A program made the translations under genes and the position numbers. From Malacoplasma sp. (GTDB lineage Bacteria; Bacillota_I; Bacilli_A; Mycoplasmatales; Mycoplasmoidaceae), in contig JARHZT010000036.1 in assembly GCA_029258015.1 (NCBI GenBank), positions 1 through 32,989 of the forward strand: a DNA stretch of 32,989 nucleotides, given 5' to 3'. The notes below the pieces were generated by a model, which saw only the letters and a list, made by a program, of their open reading frames with translations, searched no databases and had not been told where the DNA came from. This document shows, in pieces, positions 10,688-19,501 of this stretch (positions are counted from its first letter, which is position 1; the number at the start of each line of letters is the position of its first letter).

Positions 10688-10753
10688 AGTTGAATAATTA
10701 TTTTGTATTATATTCTCAAAGATTGTTTACTTCAAATAAATGTTCTTTTTTAA
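10652..10753 (+). CDS. Possible small hydrophobic peptide (doubtful)
   Basis: A 33-codon frame on the plus strand starting ATG at 10652, with AAGGA at 10637-10641 as a possible ribosome binding site (10-base spacing) and one TGA read as Trp. The peptide begins MKYIIIMHPIFISW and is mostly hydrophobic, like a single membrane span with a short polar tail. Against it: its start codon lies in the arm of a hairpin that fits the opposite strand better, and such frames arise easily in AT-rich DNA. No function is proposed. Confidence 0.2.
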
Positions 10754-10805
10754 CTTTTCTGGAAACTAAAATAATTATACTTATTATTAATAGTAAAAAA
10801 TAAAA
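10698..10805 (-). pseudogene. Possible remnant of a small membrane protein (no start codon)
   Basis: A minus-strand frame between TAG (10806-10808) and TAA (10698-10700) encodes about 35 residues: a hydrophobic helix (FYFLLLIISIIILV) followed by a basic and polar tail (SRKVKKEHLFEVNN, then LWEYNTK with TGA as Trp). The pattern of one membrane span plus charged tail looks protein-like, but there is no ATG, GTG or TTG start. It could be a gene remnant, a gene with a rare start such as ATT/ATA, or chance. Confidence 0.2.
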
Positions 10806-10915
10806 CTAAATTTTTAATGATGTTTGATATTATTCTTTTTTAATAATCCAATATATGCAAAATGATTAATTTTTTAAAATATATCTATTTTTATTTATAT
10901 TATGAATTTAATGAT

Positions 10916-10947
10916 AAAAAAACATCAACATAAGTTAATGTTTTTTT
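10916..10947 (-). terminator. Intrinsic terminator after the amino acid permease
   Basis: Arms 10916-10929 and 10934-10947 form a 14-bp stem with a 4-base loop. One pair is G-U on the minus strand but A-C on the plus strand, so it fits a minus-strand transcript. It ends in a run of seven T and lies 22 bases after the permease stop. Confidence 0.82.
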
Positions 10948-10969
10948 ACTAATTATGCTTATTTAAATT

Positions 10970-12607
10970 CTAATTTTCTGATTCAATTTCTTTAATTTCA
11001 TTTTCTTTTACAATTAAATCTATATTATATTTTTTCTTTCCTCATTTTGAATCATAGTCGACCATTGAAGGGAAGATAGATAATGCAACAAATAATAATA
11101 GAACAACTAAAATCATAACTCTTGCTATTACTTCATTAGAATCATTGTGTACTTGTGGATGATAGATTAATATCACATTAATAAATGGAGCAATACTTTG
11201 AAATACTAAACCAGCACTTACAATAATAATAGTTATGATAGCAGCAGGCATAAATGTTTTTGTTTTTACAATTTCTGGATCTGTATTTCTTTTTTTCATA
11301 CATCCTATAATTGCTATAACTATAAATCCAAATGCAAATGTTGATGTTCAATTAGCCATTAAATCAGCAAACCCTAAAAGTCTTGACATACTACTAAAGC
11401 CTTCGCCATCATAGAATGAGCCATTACTATCTGAATAAACAGGTAAGTATGCTAATCCACCAATCGTTGCAAACAGTGTATAAAGAATTGTTGTAATAAT
11501 AGAAACATAGATTACACCAATCATTGGTTTGTTTACATTTGTTTTATTAATATATTTGTGTGAGAATGGTAATTCATATTCACTAATTAAATCTTCTGTG
11601 AATCTTGTAGATCACATCGAGAATGAATTAATAATACCTAATATACCAATTGAAATCATTAAGTTAGTAACACCAGCTACTCATCCTAAATTTCTTTTTT
11701 CTAAGAATCCAGTAAAACTTCCAAATCCTCCATCTTGTGGGAATGCTATAGTCATTGAAGTTGCTATTAATAAATAAATTGCTGTAACAACTGATAACCC
11801 AATAACTAATGCTTTAGAAGTTTTTTCAGGTTGTTTCATATCTGTTTGAATCCCTACTGAATAGTAGAATCCATCATATGCAAAAAAAATTGCTGCAAAT
11901 GATATAAACATCCCAATTCCAGGTCACATAGATTCAAATCTTAACATGTTATTTTCTGGTTTGATTGGAGTTATAATAACTGAAGAATTTTCAGTAACTG
12001 AAGCTATATAAATTCCTAAGAATGTAATAATAGCTAATGGAAAGAATTTAACACATGTAATAACTCAGTTTTGCATGTTCCCAAATTTCGAAGATAAACC
12101 ACTTGTTAAAATAAATCAGAAAGATATTGCAAGACCAATAATTGCTCAAATTGCTCAGTCATGTGCTGTATTGAAGTGATGTTGTACACCAAAAGATACT
12201 AGTGCATCTTGAAACCCTTGAACTACATATAGTGGCATAAAAAATAATGTTAATGGCATGTATACATAAAACATAAAGTTTTTACATGCTTTATACATAA
12301 ATCTAGTTGAGAAATTTTTAACCCAACCTATCATTGATAAATTACTTGCTTTTTTACTTGTAACTTCAATTAATGATAAAGACATACATATAACACCTAT
12401 TGCTGATAATATTCATGATGTTATTGCAATCGGGAATGATGATCATGAATTTTGAAGTACAGAACCAGCTTTAAAAAATATACCACTACCAATACATGAC
12501 CCAATCACTATAAAGATTGCAGATATAAATGATATTTTTTTCTTTTTAATAGCTGATTCACTGTTAATTTGTTTAACTTCTGCTAAAATATTTGATTGTG
12601 AATTCAT
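10970..12607 (-). CDS. APC superfamily amino acid permease
   Basis: A 545-residue integral membrane transporter. After a polar N-terminus of about 25 residues, the first helix carries the APC signature IVIGSCIGSGIFF, followed by roughly a dozen hydrophobic segments. Others include the segment FAAIFFAYDGFYYSVG, which resembles the substrate-binding TM6 region of amino acid/polyamine permeases (basic amino acid and LAT-like branch). The C-terminus is short, charged and Glu/Lys-rich. The substrate cannot be deduced. Start ATG 12607 has an AGGAG site 7 bases upstream. Several TGA codons are Trp. TAG stop is at 10970-10972 with a terminator just downstream. The 5' leader of over 200 bases has two mini-ORFs and an internal terminator hairpin, so expression may be controlled by attenuation. 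Confidence 0.9.
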
Positions 12608-12654
12608 TTTTTTCTCCTAATTTTTATAAATATTTTCATACACTCAAATTTTTA

Positions 12655-12684
12655 TTAATGTCGGGTTCTAATTCTAATCATCAT
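12655..12684 (-). CDS. Candidate leader peptide MMIRIRTRH upstream of the permease
   Basis: A 9-codon ORF (ATG ATG ... CAT TAA) with AGGA 6 bases upstream (12691-12694). It lies after the leader terminator and ends 47 bases before the permease ATG. Three of nine residues are Arg and one is His, giving overlapping Arg-X-Arg patterns. The codon CGA and the run CCCGA stand out in very AT-rich surroundings. Arg-X-Arg patterns are known to stall ribosomes in macrolide-resistance leaders; whether that applies here is speculation. Confidence 0.35.
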   Translation of the reverse strand: MMIRIRTRH

Positions 12685-12706
12685 AATAAATCCTATTTAA
12701 AAAAAT

Positions 12707-12733
12707 AAACTTGTGATATTTAATCACAAGTTT
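12707..12733 (-). terminator. Intrinsic terminator inside the permease leader (attenuator candidate)
   Basis: A perfect 11-bp stem (12707-12717 with 12723-12733, 5-base loop) followed on the minus strand by ATTTTTTT. It sits about 100 bases upstream of the permease start and about 140 bases after the likely promoter. The pdhD operon already has its own terminator at 12904-12938, so this one most likely acts on transcripts that start in the permease leader. Confidence 0.65.
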
Positions 12734-12788
12734 CTATCAAATAAAAAATAGCTGTATTATTTAAAAAAGAAAATGTGAAAAAATATTA

Positions 12789-12851
12789 TTAAAATCTATC
12801 TTTTAATAATCTATTTTTAACATTTTTATTTCTTAAATTATTTTTTAACAT
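12789..12851 (-). CDS. Candidate leader peptide of 20 residues upstream of the attenuator
   Basis: An ORF encoding MLKNNLRNKNVKNRLLKDRF, preceded by AAGGAA (12857-12862) at a 5-base spacing. The peptide is basic and rich in Leu, Asn, Lys and Arg. It lies between a candidate promoter and the leader terminator, the position expected for an attenuation leader. It could instead be a chance ORF. Confidence 0.35.
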   Translation of the reverse strand: MLKNNLRNKNVKNRLLKDRF

Positions 12852-12869
12852 AACTATTCCTTAATATAA

Positions 12870-12882
12870 ATCTATCATAGAT
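12870..12882 (-). promoter_or_regulatory. Candidate -10 box within a 13-bp palindrome upstream of the permease
   Basis: The minus strand carries TATGAT (12874-12879) inside a perfect dyad, ATCTAT-G-ATAGAT. A TTGTAA lies 14 bases upstream, which is short for a -35 box. The dyad overlapping the -10 could be an operator. Support is by position and pattern only. Confidence 0.35.
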
Positions 12883-12903
12883 ATAGAAAATATTTACAAA
12901 ATA

Positions 12904-12938
12904 AAAAAAATATTCTCACAAATTGAGAATATTTTTTT
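12904..12938 (-). terminator. Intrinsic terminator of the pdh operon
   Basis: A perfect 15-bp stem (12904-12918 with 12924-12938, loop CAAAT) ending in seven T on the minus strand. Its upstream arm overlaps the pdhD stop codon by two bases. Confidence 0.88.
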
Positions 12939-14328
12939 AATATCATTTTTTGTCTTTGAAATTATCTAATAAAATTTTCTTAGATACTTCTCAAATTACT
13001 TCAGAAATTGTTGGGTGAGGGTGAATTGTTTCTACAAGTGTGTTCACTGTTGATTCAGTTTCAATTGCTAATGCAATTTCAGCAATTAAGTTTGAAGCAT
13101 CATCACCTACAATGTGACATCCTAATATTTCACCAGTATCTTTTGAAACTAACATTTTAATAAATCCAGTAGTTTCTCCATCAGCTAACGCTTTACCAAC
13201 ATAAGACATTGGATATTTAGCTTTACAATAAGCTATATTTTCTTTAATTAATTGTTCTTCAGTTTTCCCAATAGTTGCAACTTCTGGGTGTGTATAGATA
13301 CATGAAGGTACTTTGTGTAAGTCCATTTCAGCATGTTTATTTAAAATTGTATCTACTGCAACAATTGCATTTTTATATGCCGAGTGAGCAAGCATGATTT
13401 TACTTGTACAATCACCAATAGCATAAATGTTTTTAATTGAAGTTCTCATTTGGTTATCTGAAATTATTGAACCATTTGGTGCTAATTCTATTCCAATGTT
13501 TTGAACTATTTCAGTATTTGGTTTTCTACCAACAGAAGTCAAGCAAACATCAGATTCATTAGATAACATTGCTCCATCTTTTTCATAATAAACTTTGTTA
13601 TCTTTGAATTCTTTAATCGAAACATTCGTTTCAATCTTCACACCTTTTTTCTCTAATAATTTTGTGATTTCATCTGAAATATCTTTGTCTAATACTTCTA
13701 ATATTCTATCAACACCTTGTAATACTGTAACTTCACTTCCAAGTTCTGCAAATAAAATTGCAAACTCAATACCAATAACACCACCACCAATAACAGTGAA
13801 TTTTTTTGGAATGAAAGGTAAACTTAATGCTTCATCACTTGTTACAACTTTACCTGAAGCATAACCTTGTTCAAATCCAGGCAAATTAAATTTTCTTGCG
13901 CTACTTCCAGTAGCTAAGATTAAGTTATCAAAAGTGAATGTTTCATCATTAACTTTTACAGTTTTTTGATCTACAAGAGTAGCAAAACCTTTTATAGTAT
14001 CTGCTTTTGCACTCTTTAAGATTCCTTGTACACCCATTACAAGTTTTTTAACTACTTCTTCTTTACGATTTTGGATTTTTGATCAGTTTAATGTAATTGA
14101 ATCTAGATTAATTCCATCCATCCCAAAATCTACAGCTTTTCTTATTTCTTGGTTTAATTTTGATGATTTTAATAAAGTTTTTGTTGGAATACATCCTTTA
14201 TTTAAACAAACACCACCATAGTTTTCTGCTTCAATACATAAAGTTTTTAAACCATTTTTACCAGCATGTTCAGCTGCTACATATCCACCAGGACCACTAC
14301 CAATAACGATTACATCATAATGTTTCAT
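12937..14328 (-). CDS. pdhD: Dihydrolipoamide dehydrogenase (E3 of pyruvate dehydrogenase)
   Basis: A 463-residue flavoprotein that re-oxidises dihydrolipoyl groups on E2 with NAD+. An N-terminal FAD-binding Rossmann motif VIGSGPGGYVAAEHA (about 8-22) is followed by the redox-active disulfide CLNKGC (Cys41, Cys46). The NAD-binding motif is VIGGGVIGIEFA, a second FAD motif is IYAIGDCT, and the C-terminal active-site His-Glu pair is in HPHPTISEVIWE. It has no N-terminal lipoyl domain, unlike E3 of some mycoplasmas. ATG 14328 is preferred because AGGA lies 5 bases upstream; ATG 14334 is in frame but too close to that site. It is the last gene of pdhABCD. Trp codons are TGA. Confidence 0.95.
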
Positions 14329-14350
14329 ATTCATCCTAACAATTTAAAAA

Positions 14351-15667
14351 TTAAATAAATAATAATGTGATGTTTTCAAGATATTCTTTAACTTGTTTTG
14401 CAAATCTTGCAATATCTCCACCATCTACTCATCTGTGGTCTGCAGCGATTGTTATGTACATAACTTTTCTTTCTACCATTTGCATACCGATTTTTTTGAT
14501 TTTATTAGACATTGTACCAAGACCTGCAATAGCAACTTCTGGATAGTTAATTACAGGAACACCAAAGTCAACACCTAATGAACCATAGTTAGTTACTGAG
14601 AATGTACCGTTTGTAATGTCAGCCATTCCAATTTTTTTATTTCTTGCTTTTGTAGCTATTTCACTAATTGTTTTAGCAATTTCTAAAACAGATAGTTTGT
14701 CAGCATTTTTTACATTTGGAACTATTAATCCCTCTTTTGTATCAACAGCTATACCAATATTAACTTGCCCCTTTAATACTAATGAGTTTGAAGCATCATC
14801 AATTAATGCATTAAACATTGGGAATTTTTTAAGTGTTTTAGCTAATGCTTTAACAATGAATGGAAGTAAGTTTAGTTTTACATTTTCTTTTTCTAAAATG
14901 AAATCTTTAATTCTGTTTCTTTCATCTCAAAGATCTGTAACATCAATTTCAATACTTAAGTTAGTATATGCAACACTTGATCAACTTCTAACCATTGCAT
15001 TTGCAATCGCTTTTCTCATTGATGACATTGCAATTTTTTGATCAGCTTCTGATGCTTGAATAGGTTTTGCTGGTTCGGCAACTGGTTTAGATGCTGTACT
15101 AGTTGTAGCAGAAACAACACTTCCACCAGACATAGCATTTAAAACATCATTTTTAGTAATTCTTCCATTTTCACCAGTACCTTTAATAGTTTTTAAAGAT
15201 ACATTGTTGTCTTTAGCTAATACTCTAGCCACTGGACTTGCTAATACATTTTCATTAACATATCCAGATTGTGTAGTAGCAGCTACTGGAGCTGCAGCTT
15301 TTGCTGCACCAAATAATGGTAATACATCGTTTGATACTTTAACTTCCCCCACAACTGAAGCTCCACCTGATGATTCTTCAACTTTAGGTTCTGCTTTAGT
15401 TTCAGCTACTGCTGGAGCACTTGATCCACCTGAACCATCATCGATTTCAAACAATGCATCTCCAACATGGATAGTATCACCAACATTACACATAATTTTT
15501 GTAATAACACCATTAACAGGAGAAGCTACTTCTGTAGTAATTTTATCTGTTTCAACAGAAAATAAATCGGTTCCATCTTTTACGGTGTCCCCAACTTTTA
15601 CTAAAATATCAGATACTTTACCTTCATGAATTCCTTCACCGATATCTGCAAATTTAAATATATACAT
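14351..15667 (-). CDS. pdhC: Dihydrolipoamide acetyltransferase (E2 of pyruvate dehydrogenase)
   Basis: The 438-residue core of the pyruvate dehydrogenase complex, which transfers acetyl groups from lipoyl-lysine to CoA. There is one N-terminal lipoyl domain (about 1-77) with the lipoylated Lys in VETDKITTE. An Ala/Val/Pro-rich linker follows, then the peripheral-subunit-binding domain (ASPVARVLAKDNNV ... GRITKNDVL, about 139-175), a second linker, and the catalytic domain ending with DHRWVDGG, where His and Asp are catalytic. Start ATG 15667 has AGGAGA 4-5 bases upstream. It lies 14 bases after pdhB and 22 bases before pdhD. No lipoate ligase gene is in the window. Confidence 0.95.
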
Positions 15668-15681
15668 ATTCTCTCCTATTT

Positions 15682-16680
15682 TTATTCTTCAATACTTACT
15701 AATTTAACAATTTCACTAGCAATTCTGTCAGGACTTACCATGTGGAATGTTTCGCCTTGAGCATAAGGTACAGTTATATCTCATCCTGTAAGTCTAACAG
15801 GAGCAGCTTTTAAGCTGTAGAATGCTTTTTCATTAATAGTTGTAATAATTTCAGCACTTACACTAAATGATTTAACAGCTTCATGAACAACCATTAATCT
15901 TCCAGTTTTTTTAACTGAATTAATAACTGTTGTTCTGTCTCATGGTTTAATTGTTCTTAAGTCAATTAATTCAACAGAAATATTTGGGTTTGTTTGTTTT
16001 AATGATTGAATAGCAGCTAAACAATCATGAACATTAGCACCATAAGTTACTAATGTAACATCATTCCCTTCAAAAATTATGTTAGCTTCTCCAATTTTAA
16101 CTTCATATAAGTCTTCTGGAATTTCTTGTTTGAATGCTCTATAAATTCTTTTTGGTTCAAAGAATATAACAGGATCTGGATCATTAATAGCAGCTGTTAG
16201 TAAACCTTTTGTATCATAAGGATTTGAAGGCATAACAACTTTTAATCCTGGTACATGTGAAAAGATAGCTTCTAATGCTTCAGAGTGGTGTTCTAACGCT
16301 TTAACCCCTCCACCCATTGGCATTCTTACTACTAATGGACAAGAGAATCTTCCTCTACTTCTATTTCTATATCTTGCAGCATGTGTAAATAAGTTCATGA
16401 ACGATGGGAAACTAAATCCTGAAAATTGCATTTCAACAATTGGTTTTAAACCGGCAATTGAAGCACCAACAGCTGAACCCATAATAGTTGCTTCAGCAAT
16501 AGGAGCATCAAATACTCTATCATCACCAAATTTTGCTTGTAATCCTTGTGTAGCTCTAAAAACCCCACCTTCAAAACCAACGTCTTGACCATATAAGATG
16601 ATTGTGTTGTCTTTTTGCATGTTTAAGTCTAAAGTATGTGTAACAGCTTCAATATTATTTAAAATAATTGTCTTAGACAT
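15682..16680 (-). CDS. pdhB: Pyruvate dehydrogenase E1 component, beta subunit
   Basis: A 332-residue transketolase-like subunit that forms the E1 heterotetramer with PdhA, decarboxylating pyruvate with thiamine diphosphate. Typical segments are ILYGQDVGFEGGVFRATQGL (about 28-47), the APIAEATIMGSAVG region (about 59-72), RYRNRSRGRF and HHSEALEAIFSHVPGLKVV. The C-terminal domain contains VELIDLRTIKPWD, where Trp is TGA. GGAGG lies within the last codons of pdhA, and pdhB starts two bases after its stop, suggesting coupled translation. Stop TAA is followed closely by the pdhC ribosome binding site. Confidence 0.95.
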
Positions 16681-16682
16681 AT

Positions 16683-17759
16683 CTATTTTCCTCCAAATAT
16701 CCTTTTAGCTTCTTCTTTTTGTTCTAATAATGATTCATCTAATGTTTTGTAAGTGTAATCAAAGATTTCATCAATTGAAACATTAGTTTTTTCTACCATT
16801 ATTTTGTATGCTTCATCTAAGTGAGAATCAATTTTAGCTTCAATAGCTGCAATATCTTCTTGGTTAATGATTCCATTTTTTAACATATATTTTTCTAATC
16901 TATCGATTGGATCTTTCTTTTCTTGTTCTTTTTCATATTCTTCAGTTCTATAGATTCTTGGGTTATCACTTGTAGTATGAGGACCTTTTCTATATGTCAT
17001 AAATTCAACTAAAATAGGTTTTTTGTTTTCAATAACATATTGTCTAGCTGCAACAGCTGCTTCATATGATGCAAATAAATCATTTCCATCAACTTTAATG
17101 TATGCAATACCAGCAGCAATAGCTTTAGATGCTATACATGGTTGTCCTGTTTCTTTTGCAGTTGGAGTTGAAATAGCTCATTGGTTGTTGTTAATACAGA
17201 ATACTGTTTGTGATCCTCTAATTGAAGCAAAGTTCATAGCTTCATAGAATTCACCTTCAGCTGTACCACCATCACCAATAAATGTATAAGCAACATTGGG
17301 TTTGTTTTGGTATCTTAATGTCATACCAATACCAGCAGCATGTGAGTATTGACTAGCAATTGGAATGTTAAATGGAAGGAAGTTTAAGTTTTCAGGTAAT
17401 TTGTTACCCATTTCATTTCCTTTTCATACTAACATTATTTGTCAGATTGGAACACCTTGGTGGATGTAGATAGTAGCAGATCTAAAAGCAGGTGCAAATC
17501 AGTCTTCTTTATCCATAGATAATGCTGTTGCAACTTGCAACCCTTCTTCACCAAAGTTAGGAGGGAAAGTCAAGATTCTACCTTGTCTTTGCATTTTTAA
17601 CATTTTTTCATCCATAATTCTTGATAATTTCATTACGAAATATGAATTTTTAATTTGTTCATTAGATAATGGAACTTTGTAACTTGCATTTATTAAGTTT
17701 CCATCAATATCAAGCACTGAATATGTTTCAGTTTGACTAACATATTTATTAATCAACAT
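16683..17759 (-). CDS. pdhA: Pyruvate dehydrogenase E1 component, alpha subunit
   Basis: A 358-residue subunit carrying the thiamine diphosphate motif: GDGGTAEGEFYEAMNFA, followed by the Asn pair in CINNNQW. The phosphorylation-loop-like RKGPHTTSDNPRIYR region follows. The N-terminal part has KMQRQGRILTFPPNFGEEG and AFRSATIYIHQG. It is the first gene of pdhABCD, which converts pyruvate to acetyl-CoA, the usual route to acetate and ATP in glycolytic Mollicutes. Start ATG 17759 has AAGGAG 7 bases upstream. The frame needs TGA as Trp at several places. Stop is TAG. Confidence 0.95.
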
Positions 17760-17813
17760 TCGATTCTCCTTGTTCTTAAAATTAAAGATATAGCTAACAC
17801 ATATATCTAAATT

Positions 17814-17819
17814 ATTATA
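17814..17819 (-). promoter_or_regulatory. Candidate -10 box (TATAAT) for the pdh operon
   Basis: A perfect TATAAT on the minus strand 55 bases upstream of pdhA ATG. No good -35 box is seen. The sequence TAGCTAA occurs both about 40 bases downstream and about 60 bases upstream of it, which may be chance. Confidence 0.4.
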
Positions 17820-17921
17820 ATACTTATATATATATTTAAATTAGAAAACTATTTTAAATATTTATAATCTATATTTAATAGCTAAATATGTGTCGTATCC
17901 TTTCAATTGATATTATAAAAA

Positions 17922-17955
17922 AAATAGAGATTAATACAAAATTAAATCTCTATTT
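17922..17955 (-). terminator. Intrinsic terminator after the MFS transporter gene
   Basis: An 11-bp stem (17922-17932 with 17945-17955, 12-base loop) followed by eight T on the minus strand. It overlaps the stop codon of the MFS gene. Confidence 0.8.
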
Positions 17956-19417
17956 ATTTTATAAAATGCATTATTATCTGGTTTTTAGTAAAAAATTTAC
18001 CAACAATTTTTCTTTGATATATAGCATATGAAATTATCAAAGCTAAAAAAGCATTCACTAGATTAAATATATAAATATTAATAAATGCTTGTTTTGAATA
18101 CAGGTTTTCAGCACCTGTATTTATTTTATGTGGTTCCATCATGATAGCAGTTAGTGGATTAATTCATATATCTCCGCTAAATCCAAGTATTGATATTAAT
18201 CCTACAACAATACCAACAGTACCAAGCGGAATATTTATTTCACTAAGTATTGATCAATAAATAGCTCTTGATGCACCAATAAATAACATTATTAAACTCA
18301 ATCAAATAGTTCCTAAAATCCCTAATATTAATTTGTTTTCTAATTCTATTGTTGAAGTTATAAGCATTAATATTGATGTAATTAAAAGAAATATATTGAT
18401 ATATATTGTTGTTTTAGAAGATGACTTAGTTTTTTTAGTGGTAACCATTGCAAATATAATTGCACCCAATATTGGTGTTGCATAGTTATATAAGTAATTT
18501 AAAAAAGATGAATCATTTTCATTTATCCCATAATTAATTGTGAAAATAGTTCCGAATGCAGTCACAATATTATATGAATTCATAACAAAAAATATTAAGA
18601 ATGAAATTAATCACACATCCACATTTTTAATAGCAAATAAAAAATCTGTTCAAACTTGTTTTCAAAACTTATTTCTATATTCCACTTTTACTTTTTTAAG
18701 TTCTTGTTCACTTGTTACTATAATTGGTTCTGTACTAGCCATTGGTTTATATTCAAATAACCCATCTAAATTTCTTTTTGTATATCTTTGAATTCAAGGA
18801 CCTGGAATAATAATTGCTGTTACTATTGAAACTATTAAATAAATACATGAATAGAAAAATAAAACAAAAAAGATTCCAGATCCGTTATTGGGATTGAAAA
18901 TTGAATTAACTATTATTATTCCTATTAAACCAATAGAAATAAATCCAGCAATTACATTAAATATTCCTCTTCACATTTCACATCGTGCATATAGTTTTAC
19001 TTGTATATTTTTATCACCAAGCATTCCTATAACTTTAACAAATGCACTTCAAAATAATAAAGAATTGACAGCAGCATATAAAGTATAAATTAAAATTAAC
19101 TGAGTATAATCTACATAACCATTAAATCCAACTAGCGAATACCAAAATGTTAATAAGCTCCCAAATAACATACTGGTTGAAAATAAAAGTCTTGGACTTA
19201 ATCTATCTGCTATCCAACCACCCGGAATATAAAATACTAAGGATGTTATTCCATATATAGTCATCAATAACTGAAGATTAACTAAACTTTCTCCAGTTAT
19301 AACACTAATTTGGTTGATATATTGGTTTAAGAAAAATGGAGTTAGATAAAATGTTCCAGAACCAAAAGAAAGAACAAAGAAAATTATTATCTTCTTCAAT
19401 TTAGATAGATTGTACAT
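17954..19417 (-). CDS. Major facilitator superfamily transporter
   Basis: A 487-residue membrane protein with about 12 hydrophobic segments. Between TM2 and TM3 it has GGWIADRLSPRLLF, a good match to MFS motif A (Gly, Asp, Arg, Arg). A longer polar loop in the middle (LFEYKPMASTEPIIVTSEQE and a following basic stretch) matches the central loop between the two six-helix halves. Substrate unknown. Start ATG 19417 is preferred: AGGAG lies 12 bases upstream. A TTG at 19426 would be only 3 bases from it. TGA codons are Trp. It lies downstream of the unknown 365-residue gene, whose terminator precedes it, so it probably has its own promoter in the 58 bases between. Confidence 0.88.
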
Positions 19418-19475
19418 AAAAATCAATTTCTCCTAATGTTGTTAAACATTATGTTAATAATAGTATAAAAAATAA

Positions 19476-19501
19476 AAAAAATCAGTTTTTACTGATTTTT
19501 T
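19476..19501 (-). terminator. Intrinsic terminator after the 365-residue hypothetical gene
   Basis: An 11-bp perfect stem (19476-19486 with 19491-19501, loop TTTT) with a T-run on the minus strand. It overlaps the stop codon at 19500-19502. Confidence 0.82.

Larger units (their letters stand above)
10580..10969. other. Intergenic stretch of 390 bp with hairpins and doubtful small ORFs
   Basis: No confident gene. It holds the terminator of the amino acid permease (10916-10947), a long G-U-rich hairpin (10645-10687), a plus-strand 33-codon ORF with a Shine-Dalgarno-like site, and a minus-strand membrane-peptide frame without start codon. Each is listed separately. The remaining sequence is AT-rich with no tRNA-like cloverleaf. 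Confidence 0.6.
12608..12936 (-). other. Permease upstream region and leader (329 bp)
   Basis: This gene-free stretch between pdhD and the amino acid permease holds, in transcript order: the end of the pdhD terminator, a TATGAT -10 candidate in a palindrome, a 20-codon mini-ORF with a good Shine-Dalgarno site, an intrinsic terminator hairpin, a 9-codon Arg-rich mini-ORF, then the permease AGGAG and ATG. It reads like an attenuation leader. No tRNA, T-box consensus or known riboswitch was recognised. Confidence 0.55.

Noticed and set aside
12655..12670. Part of a tRNA (the GGGTTC-like run)
   Set aside because: No matching acceptor stem, anticodon arm or T-loop can be built around it.
14616..15629. 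Long plus-strand open frames opposite pdhC
   Set aside because: They are mirror frames of a well-identified minus-strand gene, with no ribosome binding sites and low-complexity Ser/Thr-rich translations.
17761..17900. Operator formed by TAGCTAA repeats and ATATATGTGT-like sequences upstream of pdhA
   Set aside because: The matches are short and the region is so AT-rich that such repeats are expected by chance.
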